This document shows positions 41,283 through 49,253 of a stretch of 64,000 bases of DNA, piece by piece. The stretch's first letter is position 1, and every line of letters starts with the position of its first letter. Origin of the DNA: Erythrobacter colymbi (lineage in GTDB: Bacteria > Pseudomonadota > Alphaproteobacteria > Sphingomonadales > Sphingomonadaceae); assembly GCF_002155685.1 (NCBI RefSeq), contig NZ_MUYK01000006.1, forward strand, positions 140,231 to 204,230. Reading direction: 5' to 3'. The notes beneath the pieces are model-generated. The model saw nothing but the letters and a program-made list of their open reading frames with translations. It made no database searches and was not told where the DNA came from. The position numbers and the translations under genes were made by a program.

Positions 41283-41789
41283 TTACCAGAAGCGGCTGTT
41301 CGGAATGCCCTTGAACGGCCCGGCCTCGGCCGAGGTGATCCAGCCGCCGTAGAACCCGCCGGGCTGGGGCGTGACCTGCTCGCCGTCGATTTCGACCCGG
41401 TCGAAGGGCGCGGCGTAGAAGGCAATGTGGTCGCGGATGCCGGCGAAAGCAGGCGAAGGCGAGGGGTAGGACCAGCCTGCGCCGACCAGCCGCGTGTCGC
41501 CGATCACCACGTCCCAATACCGCGCCTGCCCCTTCCACTCGCAGAACGAGGTGCCTGCGTTCGGCATCAGGTGCGTCATCGCGAGGTCGCCTTGCGGGAT
41601 GTAGTAGGTCGGCGGATGCGAAGTTTCGAGCGTTCGCCACGCCGCGCGGGTGTCGACCAGTGTCACGCCCTTGTGGACGATCACGATATGCCGGGACGTC
41701 GGTTCGGCGCGGGGCGGGCGGGGATAGTCCCACACACTCTCCTGACCGGGGCGCACGGGATCGGGCTCGGGATGGTGGGCGGCGCGCAT
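41283..41789 (-). CDS. DUF427 domain protein
   Basis: 168 residues. The segment ESVWDYPRPPRAEPTSRHIV followed by HPPTYYIPQGDLAMTHLMPN and TSFCEWKGQARYWDVV matches the DUF427 family ('P.vyyiP..Dv....l......t.CpyKG.a.yw'). A second part has PYSP-like FAGIRDHIAFYAAPFDRVEI. Function is unknown; the fold is a small beta-barrel. It is 13 bases downstream of clpS and may be co-transcribed with it. The 105-base gap to lptF holds nothing I can identify. Confidence 0.9.
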   Translation of the reverse strand: MRAAHHPEPDPVRPGQESVWDYPRPPRAEPTSRHIVIVHKGVTLVDTRAAWRTLETSHPPTYYIPQGDLAMTHLMPNAGTSFCEWKGQARYWDVVIGDTRLVGAGWSYPSPSPAFAGIRDHIAFYAAPFDRVEIDGEQVTPQPGGFYGGWITSAEAGPFKGIPNSRFW

Positions 41790-41802
41790 CAGCGGCTGAT
41801 GC

Positions 41803-42207
41803 TCAGGCCTTTTCCAGCGTGCATTGCAGCGGGTGCTGGTTCTGGCGGGCGAAATCCATCACCTGGTTCACCTTGGTCTCGGCGACCTCGTAGGTGAAGA
41901 TCCCGCACACGCCGACACCGCGCTGGTGGACGTGGAGCATGACGCGGGTGGCCTGTTCCAGATCCATCCCGAAGAAGCGCTTCAATACCAGCACCACGAA
42001 TTCCATCGGGGTGTAATCGTCGTTGAGCATCAGCACCTTGTACTGGCTCGGCTTCTTGGGCTTGGCGCGGGTCTTGGTGGCGATGCCGACCTGACCCTGA
42101 CCGCCGCCATCCTTGCCACCATCCTCGTCCTCGGCGCGCACAGGCGCGTGCTGCGGCAAGGGCAGCTCGGCCGTCATGGCGAGATCGGGATGCGCTGATG
42201 CGGGCAT
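41803..42207 (-). CDS. clpS: ATP-dependent Clp protease adaptor ClpS
   Basis: 134 residues. The core [20 protein letters not shown] followed by [20 protein letters not shown] and [20 protein letters not shown] is the ClpS fold, which binds N-degron substrates (hydrophobic N-terminal residues) and delivers them to ClpAP. The Asp-Asp of LNDDYTP and HVH are the pocket residues known for the family. A disordered N-terminal tail of about 50 residues is longer than in E. coli. The start is ATG 42207 after GGAGG. Confidence 0.95.
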   Translation of the reverse strand: MPASAHPDLAMTAELPLPQHAPVRAEDEDGGKDGGGQGQVGIATKTRAKPKKPSQYKVLMLNDDYTPMEFVVLVLKRFFGMDLEQATRVMLHVHQRGVGVCGIFTYEVAETKVNQVMDFARQNQHPLQCTLEKA

Positions 42208-42290
42208 AGGCCTCCATTATGGGATTCGCGCTCGCGTGTGCAAGCGATTGCGTCGGAATTGTTTGGAGTGTGGCACGGGCCCACCCCCGG

Positions 42291-42354
42291 CCCCTCCCGC
42301 GAGCGGGAGGGGAGTATCAGCGCATCCCGGTCCCCCTCCCGCCTGCGGGAGGGG
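42291..42354. repeat. Tandem REP-like hairpins (two 22-base palindromes)
   Basis: Two palindromes share identical 10-base arms, CCCCTCCCGC and GCGGGAGGGG, at 42291-42312 and 42333-42354. Loops are GA and CT, with 20 bases between the units. This is a REP-like element pair, often followed by 'ttaggggtagg' as here. It lies between the phasin terminators and clpS, with no coding capacity. The remainder of the 328-base gap contains the two phasin terminators and otherwise nothing I can assign. Confidence 0.8.
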
Positions 42355-42391
42355 TTAGGGGTAGGCCTGCGCCATGCCAGACTAAGAAGAG

Positions 42392-42418
42392 GCCCGAGCA
42401 AGCATCGCTTGCTCGGGC
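42392..42418 (-). terminator. Downstream hairpin after the phasin gene (second terminator)
   Basis: GCCCGAGCAAGC and GCTTGCTCGGGC form a perfect 12-bp stem with a 3-base loop. On the minus strand it is followed by CTCTTCTTAG, a weak pyrimidine tract. It lies 8 bases beyond the first terminator and probably backs it up before clpS. Confidence 0.55.
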
Positions 42419-42427
42419 GTGGGCAAG

Positions 42428-42460
42428 AAAAAGGCCGGTCAGACTTGCGTCTGACCGGCC
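42428..42460 (-). terminator. Intrinsic terminator after the phasin gene
   Basis: On the minus strand GGCCGGTCAGAC and GTCTGACCGGCC form a perfect 12-bp stem around GCAA, followed by TTTTT (complement of 42428-42432). It lies 75 bases after the phasin stop and gives the phasin mRNA a defined end. Confidence 0.9.
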
Positions 42461-42535
42461 AGCGCCTTGCGGCGCGCTCTCGTGGACCGGGTTGGGAGAG
42501 AGAGGAGAGAGGCCCGGCCGGAGAATTCGTTTGCC

Positions 42536-43336
42536 TTACGCGGCGGTCTTCACCTTCTCGACCGCGACGCTGACGCGGTTCGAGATCGGGGCGAAGGCGT
42601 CGTTGTAGAGCTTCACCCAGGCTTCGGTGCGCTTCGAGCCGTAGGCGACCACGGCGTCGAAGTTGCGACGGGCGATTTCACCCTGAAGCTGGAACAGCTC
42701 GGTCGGCGACTTCACGGCGGCGACCTTCTTGGCGTCTTCGGTGACGGTCTCGAACACGGTCTTGCCGGTTTCGATGTTGTCCTTGAGCAGTTCCTGCGCG
42801 CCGGCGGCGAAGATCTTGCCGCTTTCAACGACCGCTTCGACATTCGCCTTGGCGAATTCGGTCGCTTCGGCGGTCAGCACGGTGCCCTTGGCGTAGGCGG
42901 TCTTGGCGCGGGCCTGGACGTCGGCGACGACGTTCTTGGCGGTGGCGGTGATGTCGGCGGTCTTGGCAGTGGCCATGATGGTATCCTTGAGCTTGATGAC
43001 GGGGTTGGTCGTCGGCGCGGTGGTCTTGGGGGCGGCGGGCTTGCTCGCCTTGGCGGCAGCCTTCTTCGCCAGCACCGGCTTCTTGACCGGAGCGGTCTTG
43101 GTCGCCGTCTTCTTCTTGACGGTCTTGGCCGCAGCCTTCTTCACCGGAACCGCCTTCTTGGCAGCGACCGGAGCCTTCTTGGGCGCGGCGGGAGTCTTCA
43201 CAGCCGGAGCGGAAGCCTTGGGGGCTTGGGGCGCTTCGGCAATCTTGGCCGATGCTTCGGCGTAAGCCTTCTCGGCAGCCGCGTCGATCTTGGCGACGGG
43301 AGCCTTCACTTCAGCACTGGTTTCAACTTCGGACAT
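42536..43336 (-). CDS. Phasin with a histone-H1-like Lys/Ala/Pro segment
   Basis: 266 residues. The C-terminal half (about 125-266) is the phasin domain: ATAKNVVADVQARAKTAYAK, then FAKANVEAVVESGKIFAAGA and SPTELFQLQGEIARRNFDAV, amphipathic helices that coat polyhydroxyalkanoate granules. The N-terminal half contains about 80 residues of KKA/PKK/AAK repeats (for example AAPKKAPVAAKKAVPVKKAA), like histone H1 or AlgP/PhaF tails, which could bind DNA. A phasin with such a tail may help attach granules to the nucleoid. PhaR-like operators lie just upstream, and phaC is the next gene on the same strand. The start is ATG 43336 with GAGG 5 bases before. Confidence 0.88.
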   Translation of the reverse strand: MSEVETSAEVKAPVAKIDAAAEKAYAEASAKIAEAPQAPKASAPAVKTPAAPKKAPVAAKKAVPVKKAAAKTVKKKTATKTAPVKKPVLAKKAAAKASKPAAPKTTAPTTNPVIKLKDTIMATAKTADITATAKNVVADVQARAKTAYAKGTVLTAEATEFAKANVEAVVESGKIFAAGAQELLKDNIETGKTVFETVTEDAKKVAAVKSPTELFQLQGEIARRNFDAVVAYGSKRTEAWVKLYNDAFAPISNRVSVAVEKVKTAA

Positions 43337-43350
43337 GGCGACCTCGCTTC

Positions 43351-43368
43351 ATGTTGCACTGCACAAAA
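43351..43368. promoter_or_regulatory. Imperfect PhaR-like site near the phasin start
   Basis: GTTGCACTGCACAAAA carries the TGCA-N-TGCA core and the TGCACAAAA half-site of the perfect palindrome 29 bases away, with a degenerate other half. It is 15-32 bases upstream of the phasin start. Paired sites would let a dimeric repressor block transcription. Confidence 0.5.
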
Positions 43369-43396
43369 TAGTGAATGCGGATGCGAAGTCAAGCGA

Positions 43397-43415
43397 TTTT
43401 GTGCAGTGCACAAAA
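43397..43415. promoter_or_regulatory. Perfect 19-base palindrome, probable PhaR operator
   Basis: TTTTGTGCA-G-TGCACAAAA is a perfect palindrome upstream of the phasin gene. PhaR, the repressor of phasin genes in PHA-making alphaproteobacteria, binds TGC/GCA-rich palindromes and is released by PHA granules. The site therefore fits induction of phasin by accumulating polymer. phaR itself is not in the window. The identity of the regulator is inference. Confidence 0.65.
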
Positions 43416-43485
43416 AACTCTAAACCATCATAAATTCAGGAAGATAATTCCATGTCAGAGGTTTTGCCGCACGTGCGCGGCATCA

Positions 43486-45387
43486 TCATCGCGTTTTCAC
43501 ATAGCGCCCCGGCGCGTCCTCGATCACAGGGTCGCCCTTGCCGCCCGGCACCCGCTTGCCCTCGGCAGGAACGCGCATGTCGGACTGCTGGAGGAGCCAT
43601 GCGAGCCAGTGCGGCCACCAGCTGCCCGGATGCTCGGTCGCGCCCGCGACGAAGTCCTTGAGGCTGGGCGCATGGCTGTCGCCGACCCAGTACTGGTACT
43701 TGCCCGCGGACGGCGGGTTGACCACGCCCGCGATGTGCCCCGAGCCTGCCAGCAGGAACTCGACCGGCCCCGTGAAGTGCTTCGTGATGCGCCAAACGCT
43801 TTCGGCGGGTGCGATGTGATCCTCGCGCCCGGCCTGGATGAAGCTCGGGGTGGCGACGCGGGTCAGGTCGATCGGCGTCCCGTCCGCTTCCAGCGCATCG
43901 GGCACCACCAGCTTGTTGTCGCGGTAGAGGTCGCGCAGATAGGCGTTGTGCCACTTGGAAGGCAGGTTGGTGACGTCGCCGTTCCAGTGGAGCAGGTCGA
44001 AGGCCGGGTAATCCTCGCCCAGCAGGTAGTTGTTGACGACGTAGTTCCAGATCAGATCACGCCCGCGCAGCGCGTTGAAGGTCGCAGCGAGATAGCGCCC
44101 GTCGAGATAGCCTTGCGGGGAGAGCTGCCCGATCATCTCGAGCTGGCCTTCGTCGATGAAATTCTTGAGATCTCCGCTCTTCTCGAAATCAACCTGCGCG
44201 GTGAAGAAGGTGGCCGACTTGACCTTGTCCGCCTCGCCCCGCCGCGCCAGCACCGCCAGCGTTGCGGCAAGGGTCGTCCCCGCCACGCAATAGCCGATGG
44301 TGTGGACAGCGGGCACATCCAGCCGTGCGCGGACATGGTCGATCGCCTCGATCTGGGCGCGGATGTAATCGTCCCACACGATGTCGGCCATGCTCTCGTC
44401 GGCGCTCTTCCAGCTGACCACGAAGACGCTGATCCCCTGATCGACCGCCCACTTGATGAAGCTCTTCTTGGGGGTGAGGTCGAGGATGTAGAAGCGGTTG
44501 ATCCACGGCGGGAAGATCACCAGCGGCACCTCCAGCACCGCCTCGGTCGAGGGCGAGTACTGGATCAGCTGGTAGAGCGGCGTCTCGTGCACCACCTTGC
44601 CGGGGCTCGCGGCGAGGTTCTCGCCCAGCCGGAAGGCGTTCGGATCGGTGTGGGTCAGCTGCCCGCGCTTGAGGTCGTTGATGAGGTGCTGCATCCCGCG
44701 CACCAGATTGGCGCCCTTGGTCTCCATCGTGCGCTTCAAAACCACCGGATTGAGCGCAAGGAAGTTGTCAGGGCTCATCGCCTCGGCGAGCGCAGTGACC
44801 GCGAATTCGAGCTGCTGGCGCTTGGTTTTGTCGAGCCCCTCCATGCCCTTCACGGCCTGCCGGAAGTAGTCGGCGAGCATCAGGTAGGTCTGGTGGAGCA
44901 GCAGGAAGGCGGGGTGCGCGCGCCACGCGGGATCGGCGAAGCGGCGGTCCGACTTGGGCAGGGCGGCGGCCTCGGGCGCTTCGGCGAGCTTTCCGCCCGC
45001 GGCAAAGCTCTGCATCACCCCGGTCCACAGCTGCATCTGGTCCTGCGCGAGCTTGGCCGAGGCTTCGAACATCCCCTTGGGAAGCTGGCCGAGCATGCCC
45101 TGCGTGACCACCAGCCATTGCGCGGGATCGAGCAGGCTTGCCCCCGCACCCTTGGCGGCCTTTTCAGCAGCGGCCGTCGTTTGGTGGGTGGCGAAATCGA
45201 GCCACAGCTGCTGGAGCTGCGCGCCGGTGGCGGCCCATTCGGCCATGTCGCCCGCGCCCAGACCCTGCGCCATCAGCGATTCGGAACCTTCCGCGCCCAT
45301 CAGCTCGCGCATGGCTTCGCCCTGCATGTCGAAGAAGCCCTTCAGGGCCTCGCCCGCTGCCGCCATCGGGTCGGTATCCTGTGCCAT
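43486..45387 (-). CDS. phaC: Class I poly(3-hydroxyalkanoate) synthase
   Basis: 633 residues from ATG 45387; TTG 45396 (GAGGA 3 bases before) is an alternative. PhaC polymerises hydroxyacyl-CoA to PHA at granule surfaces. The alpha/beta-hydrolase core has the lipase-like box GYCVAGT with nucleophile Cys367, Asp523 in REDHIAP and His551 in SGHIAGVVNPPSAGKYQYWV, the expected Cys-Asp-His triad. The N-terminal domain includes RFADPAWRAHPAFLLLHQTY, typical of class I (no PhaE/PhaR subunit needed). It is about 40 residues longer at the N-terminus than the Ralstonia enzyme. It lies 149 bases upstream of the phasin gene. Confidence 0.95.
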   Translation of the reverse strand: MAQDTDPMAAAGEALKGFFDMQGEAMRELMGAEGSESLMAQGLGAGDMAEWAATGAQLQQLWLDFATHQTTAAAEKAAKGAGASLLDPAQWLVVTQGMLGQLPKGMFEASAKLAQDQMQLWTGVMQSFAAGGKLAEAPEAAALPKSDRRFADPAWRAHPAFLLLHQTYLMLADYFRQAVKGMEGLDKTKRQQLEFAVTALAEAMSPDNFLALNPVVLKRTMETKGANLVRGMQHLINDLKRGQLTHTDPNAFRLGENLAASPGKVVHETPLYQLIQYSPSTEAVLEVPLVIFPPWINRFYILDLTPKKSFIKWAVDQGISVFVVSWKSADESMADIVWDDYIRAQIEAIDHVRARLDVPAVHTIGYCVAGTTLAATLAVLARRGEADKVKSATFFTAQVDFEKSGDLKNFIDEGQLEMIGQLSPQGYLDGRYLAATFNALRGRDLIWNYVVNNYLLGEDYPAFDLLHWNGDVTNLPSKWHNAYLRDLYRDNKLVVPDALEADGTPIDLTRVATPSFIQAGREDHIAPAESVWRITKHFTGPVEFLLAGSGHIAGVVNPPSAGKYQYWVGDSHAPSLKDFVAGATEHPGSWWPHWLAWLLQQSDMRVPAEGKRVPGGKGDPVIEDAPGRYVKTR

Positions 45388-45547
45388 CGCCTGCAAAAGT
45401 CCTCAAATCGCGCTGCGGCCTCGATAGTGCCGTCAATCGCTTCCACTCGCAACTCGCCGAAAACCCGCTTCCCTGCCAGCGCAATATTCGCCAAGGGAAG
45501 GATGCAGCGGATGCATCAAACCCGCGCATGACAAGGGTGTGACGTCA

Positions 45548-46747
45548 ATGAATGACCAGTTCTATCGCATGAAGCGGATGCCTCCGTATGTGATCGCGGA
45601 GGTCAATGCCATGCGTCATGCAGCCCGTCTGGCGGGGCAGGACATCATCGACCTCGGCATGGGTAACCCCGATCAGCCGCCGCCGCAGCACGTGATCGAC
45701 AAGCTGTGCGAAGTCGCGGCCAAGCCGGATGCGCACGGCTATTCGCAGTCGAAGGGCATTCCGGGCCTGCGCCGCGCGCAGGCGGGCTACTACGCCCGCC
45801 GCTTCGGGGTGGAACTCGATCCCGATACCGAGGTGGTGGTGACGATGGGCTCGAAGGAGGGCCTGTCGAGCCTTGCGACCGCGATCATCGCGCCGGGCGA
45901 CGTGGTGCTGGCGCCCAATCCGTCCTACCCGATCCACACCTTCGGCTTCATCATCGCGGGCGCCACGATCCGTTCGGTGCCGACCACGCCGGACGAACAC
46001 TACTGGGAATCGCTCGAGCGGGCGATGAACTACACCGTCCCGCGCCCCTCGGTGCTGGTGGTGAGCTACCCCTCCAACCCCACCGCCGAGACCGTGGAGC
46101 TGCCCTTCTACGAGCGCCTTGTCGCCTGGGCGAAGGAGAACCAGGTCTGGATCGTCTCCGATCTGGCCTATTCCGAGCTTTATTTCGACGGCAAGCCCAC
46201 GCGCTCGATCATGGAAGTGCCGGGCGCGAAGGATGTCGCGATCGAATTCACCTCGATGTCGAAGACCTATTCGATGGCCGGTTGGCGAATGGGCTTTGCG
46301 GTCGGCAACCGCCAGCTGATCGCCGCGCTGACGCGGGTGAAGTCCTATCTCGATTACGGGGCTTTCACCCCGATCCAGGCTGCCGCCTGCGCCGCGCTCA
46401 ACGGCCCGCAGGACATCATCGAGACGAATCGCGAGCTCTATCACAAGCGCCGCGACGTGATGGTCGAGGCCTTCGGCCGCGCCGGGTGGGATATCCCGCC
46501 GCCGCCGGCTTCGATGTTCGCCTGGGCTCCGCTGCCGCCGGCGCTTAAATCGATGGGGAGCCTCGAATTCTCGAAGCAGCTCCTCACCCAGGCGCAGGTC
46601 GCCGTCGCGCCGGGCGTGGGCTACGGCGAGAACGGCGAGGGCTACGTGCGGATCGCCATGGTCGAGAACGAACAGCGGCTTCGCCAGGCGGCGCGCAATA
46701 TCAAGCGCTACCTCCAGTCGGTGGGCGTCAACAGCTCGGCCGCCTAG
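45548..46747 (+). CDS. Class I/II aminotransferase (AlaC / LL-DAP aminotransferase-like)
   Basis: 399 residues from ATG 45548. It is a PLP-dependent fold-type I enzyme. The Schiff-base Lys is in SMSKTYSMAGWRMGFAVG, and conserved Asp and Tyr appear in VSDLAYSELYFDG; PSYPIHTFGF and SNPTAETVEL are also present. The MNDQFYRMKRMPPYVIAEVN start and DLGMGNPDQPPP are typical of the alanine-synthesising AlaC group, closely related to LL-diaminopimelate aminotransferase. Probable role: pyruvate/alanine transamination. It is divergent from phaC with 160 bases between, in which I see no clear operator. Confidence 0.88.
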   Translation: MNDQFYRMKRMPPYVIAEVNAMRHAARLAGQDIIDLGMGNPDQPPPQHVIDKLCEVAAKPDAHGYSQSKGIPGLRRAQAGYYARRFGVELDPDTEVVVTMGSKEGLSSLATAIIAPGDVVLAPNPSYPIHTFGFIIAGATIRSVPTTPDEHYWESLERAMNYTVPRPSVLVVSYPSNPTAETVELPFYERLVAWAKENQVWIVSDLAYSELYFDGKPTRSIMEVPGAKDVAIEFTSMSKTYSMAGWRMGFAVGNRQLIAALTRVKSYLDYGAFTPIQAAACAALNGPQDIIETNRELYHKRRDVMVEAFGRAGWDIPPPPASMFAWAPLPPALKSMGSLEFSKQLLTQAQVAVAPGVGYGENGEGYVRIAMVENEQRLRQAARNIKRYLQSVGVNSSAA

Positions 46748-46854
46748 AGCCGTTTCCCAAGTTTCAATGCTTTCTGATCCAAAACGGAAGAATTCCTGTC
46801 CGATTTGCGTTAGTTTGCGGGTAAACATGGGATGAGCAGCTGAAGGAGAGGGCA

Positions 46855-47505
46855 ATGGCGTCCGGAGCCGCGCGGCGGCTGACCGACAGACAACGCGCCG
46901 TGATGGAACGCATCGACCGGCGCGTGCCTATCAAGGTGATTGCCCAGGAGCTCGGTGTGTCCGAGACCCGGATCAATCAGCATATCCGCGCGCTGAAGGA
47001 CGTTTACGACGCGGCCAGCCTTGGCGAACTGGTCGAGAATTATCGCGCCACGATCGCCCCCGATACCGTCGAAACGCCCTCGGAAAATGCCCCAAGTACG
47101 GCTCCGGATGAAACTTTGCTGAAGCCCTTCAGCGAAGATGCATACACAATTTCTCAGGTTAACGCGGCGACTGATCCGGCTGAATTCGGGAGCCGGAACG
47201 ATCCGGGCCAACTGGTTCTCGGCGACGCGATGCCCCTGATTGAACAGGCACCGTGGCTGAGACCGGGCGAACCCCGGGTGGTTCCCGGAGTGCTCGATGG
47301 TGAGCATGCCGTCCTGTTTCGGTTGGGGGCGATCGTCGGGATCGCCGCGGGCATTCTGGCGTCGGTGGTTCTCGTGATCACGGCGGCACGCACACTCAGC
47401 GAGGCAACGGAGGGCAAGGTCAACTACTCCGCGGAAACTGGGGTCGTTGCCGGAGGAGCACCGGCAGCGCTGGAGACGAACGATGGAAAATCGTATTCTC
47501 GCTGA
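46855..47505 (+). CDS. Membrane-anchored LuxR-type helix-turn-helix protein
   Basis: 216 residues. The N-terminus LTDRQRAVMERIDRRVPIKV then IAQELGVSETRINQHIRALK and DVYDAASLGELVENYR is a LuxR/GerE-type DNA-binding domain. The residues after about 70 are a linker rich in Pro, Glu and Thr. A single hydrophobic segment (FRLGAIVGIAAGILASVVLV) near residues 160-180 would anchor the protein in the inner membrane with the HTH in the cytoplasm. There is no receiver or autoinducer domain. Such designs suggest signal-dependent release or membrane-side DNA binding. GAGAGG precedes ATG 46855. The gene overlaps the next by 23 bases and starts a five-gene cassette. Confidence 0.8.
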   Translation: MASGAARRLTDRQRAVMERIDRRVPIKVIAQELGVSETRINQHIRALKDVYDAASLGELVENYRATIAPDTVETPSENAPSTAPDETLLKPFSEDAYTISQVNAATDPAEFGSRNDPGQLVLGDAMPLIEQAPWLRPGEPRVVPGVLDGEHAVLFRLGAIVGIAAGILASVVLVITAARTLSEATEGKVNYSAETGVVAGGAPAALETNDGKSYSR

Positions 47506-47827
47506 CGCACACAATCTCAAGAAGCTCATCCGTGAAGCCGAAGCCCTGGCCGACGAGGCGATCATCGCCATGGCCCGGCTGAAGCAGGCGATGCTGACTG
47601 CCCGACAGAACCCGGAGATCGAAGTCAACACCGGCCAGCGCGCGCTGGTGCGGCTGACCGAAGCCGAAAGCCAGGCGCTGTCGATGTCCACCAGCCTGCT
47701 GCGCGTCCATGACGAGCTGAGCAAGGTCTCGCGGATCTATGCCGGTCCCGATACGGGCGGCCAGACCACGATCCCGCCGACCGACCTCGCGCCGACTCCG
47801 GCCGAACGAGAGCGGCTGCGGGCCTGA
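47483..47827 (+). CDS. Small helical protein of unknown function
   Basis: 114 residues from ATG 47483, which lies inside the preceding gene (23-base overlap). It is almost entirely helical: NRILADAHNLKKLIREAEAL, ADEAIIAMARLKQAML, RLTEAESQALSMSTSLLRVH, so a coiled coil is likely. The tail is Pro/Thr-rich. I see no signal peptide or membrane segment. Coupling to the membrane HTH gene suggests they act together. Confidence 0.6.
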   Translation: MENRILADAHNLKKLIREAEALADEAIIAMARLKQAMLTARQNPEIEVNTGQRALVRLTEAESQALSMSTSLLRVHDELSKVSRIYAGPDTGGQTTIPPTDLAPTPAERERLRA

Positions 47828-47831
47828 CCGG

Positions 47832-48341
47832 ATGAGCGACTGGTTCGACTTCTTCAATGCCTACCGGGCCCCGGCCCAGCATTTGTCCAGCCTGCTGCTT
47901 GCTGCGGCAATCTGGCGCTGGGGCGGGCGCCCGGAGCGTTGGCTGATGGCCGCGTTCCTCGCGACGATGGTGTTTCCGGTCTATCTCGCGCGGTGGCTCA
48001 ACGCGGGAACCGCGATGGAGATCGGGCCCTATGCCGATTACGTCATGATGCTCGACATGATCGCGGGCGTGCTGTTCGTGGGCATCGCGCTCAAGGCGAA
48101 CCGGAACTACCCGCTCTGGATCGCGGGCTTCCAGCTCGTGGCCGTGGGCACCCATCTGGTGCGCGGGGTGGTCGACGGCATTTTGCCGCTGGCCGTGGCG
48201 ATCCTCGTTATCGGTCCGTCCTATTGCCAGTTGGCCATTCTGGCCGGCGGCTTCGGGCGCCATGTGCTGCGCGTGCGGCGTTTCGGAAACTATCGCGACT
48301 GGCGACCGACGCAGGGTCGCGCTGCGGGAATGCTGTTCTGA
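47832..48341 (+). CDS. Multi-pass membrane protein of unknown function
   Basis: 169 residues with about five hydrophobic segments, including LSSLLLAAAIWRW, WLMAAFLATMVFPVYLARWL, DYVMMLDMIAGVLFVGIALK, IAGFQLVAVGTHLVRGVVDG and LAVAILVIGPSYCQLAILAG. It begins MSDWFDFFNAYRAPAQHLSS. Its role is unknown. It sits 4 bases after the small helical protein and looks like part of the same operon. The C-terminal tail is basic (GRHVLRVRRFGNYRDWRPTQ) and probably cytoplasmic. Confidence 0.7.
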   Translation: MSDWFDFFNAYRAPAQHLSSLLLAAAIWRWGGRPERWLMAAFLATMVFPVYLARWLNAGTAMEIGPYADYVMMLDMIAGVLFVGIALKANRNYPLWIAGFQLVAVGTHLVRGVVDGILPLAVAILVIGPSYCQLAILAGGFGRHVLRVRRFGNYRDWRPTQGRAAGMLF

Positions 48342-48375
48342 TGCGTCGCGCCGGCAGAACCTCGGGAGCAGGCCC

Positions 48376-48798
48376 GTGCTGACCCACACCCTCGCGCGCG
48401 CCGCCGAAGGTGCGGCCAATGAGGAAGAGCGGGCCGCGACCATGATCGCCTATCTGCGCAGCGTCGTGCTGGCCCCGCCAGCGCGCTACGAGCGCGGGCA
48501 CGCGATCTTCCTCGACAGACACAGCGCGTGGCTCGGTGACGCACCTTGCGGCATCGGCACCATGACCACCCTCGCGATCCGCATGCGCGCCCTGCTGGGC
48601 GAAGCGCTGCGGCATGATGCAGCCGGGATCATCCTCGCGCACAGCCATCCTTCGGGACATTGCCGTCCGAGCGGGTGCGATATCGCCACCACGCGCCGTC
48701 TCGTCGAGGTCGCCCGGGCGCTCGACATCGCGCTGATCGATCACCTGATCTTCACCGCCGATGCCGTCTATTCGATGCGAGCGGGAGGGCTGCTGTGA
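48376..48798 (+). CDS. Short RadC-like JAB/MPN domain protein
   Basis: 140 residues from GTG 48376, with GGAG 8 bases upstream. The JAMM-type metal-binding motif is intact in ILAHSHPSGHCRPSGCD (His-x-His ... Asp), followed by TRRLVEVARALDIALIDHLI and FTADAVYSMRAGGLL, the usual RadC C-terminus. Full RadC proteins have an N-terminal helix-hairpin-helix part that is absent here, so it is a JAB-only form. RadC function is unclear despite the name. The stop overlaps the next gene by 4 bp (GTGA). Confidence 0.78.
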   Translation: MLTHTLARAAEGAANEEERAATMIAYLRSVVLAPPARYERGHAIFLDRHSAWLGDAPCGIGTMTTLAIRMRALLGEALRHDAAGIILAHSHPSGHCRPSGCDIATTRRLVEVARALDIALIDHLIFTADAVYSMRAGGLL

Positions 48799-49181
48799 AC
48801 GCACCGCTTGCCTCCAGCCACTTTCCCGAACCGGCGAGCGCCGCCCCCCGTTTCCGCGAGGCGGGCGAGATGACGCTCGACCTGTTTCACCGCGACGCGC
48901 GGGTCGATGACCGGTGGCTCGGCCTGCTGCCCGAGGAGTTTGCGCTGCTCTGGCGCCTTGCCGCAATCGCGGGAGAGCGTCTGACGGTCGAGCAGCTGGA
49001 GGCGGAGGCGTGGCACATCCCGCGCGAGCCCGAGCCGGGCGGTGTGGCCGCGCACATCGCGCGGATGCGCCCCAAGCTGGCCGAGGCCGGTGTCGCCTAC
49101 CTGATCTGCACCGATGGCGAGGGGCGCTTCTTTCTCGAAGCCCCTCCCGCGGGCGGCATGACACGCTCCGCCACGGGTTAG
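48795..49181 (+). CDS. Stand-alone OmpR/PhoB-type winged-helix protein
   Basis: 128 residues from GTG 48795. After a short tail it has LDLFHRDARVDDRWLGLLPE, EFALLWRLAAIAGERLTVEQ and GVAAHIARMRPKLAEAGVAY followed by LICTDGEGRFFLE. This is the strand, LTPxEFxLLxxL, helix and wing pattern of the Trans_Reg_C domain. It lacks a receiver domain, so it is not a classical response regulator and its signal input must come from elsewhere. It closes the five-gene cassette. The second-half helix AHIARMRPKL would be the recognition helix. Confidence 0.72.
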   Translation: MNAPLASSHFPEPASAAPRFREAGEMTLDLFHRDARVDDRWLGLLPEEFALLWRLAAIAGERLTVEQLEAEAWHIPREPEPGGVAAHIARMRPKLAEAGVAYLICTDGEGRFFLEAPPAGGMTRSATG

Positions 49182-49253
49182 CGCACTCTGGACAGCGCGC
49201 GGGCGATGGGTCAATCTCCGGGCTCTGTTACAGCCTTTAGGGATCACCGCATT

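Noticed and set aside
42291..42354. CRISPR array
   Set aside because: Only two palindromic units with a 20-base spacer and no cas genes. They fit a REP-like hairpin pair.
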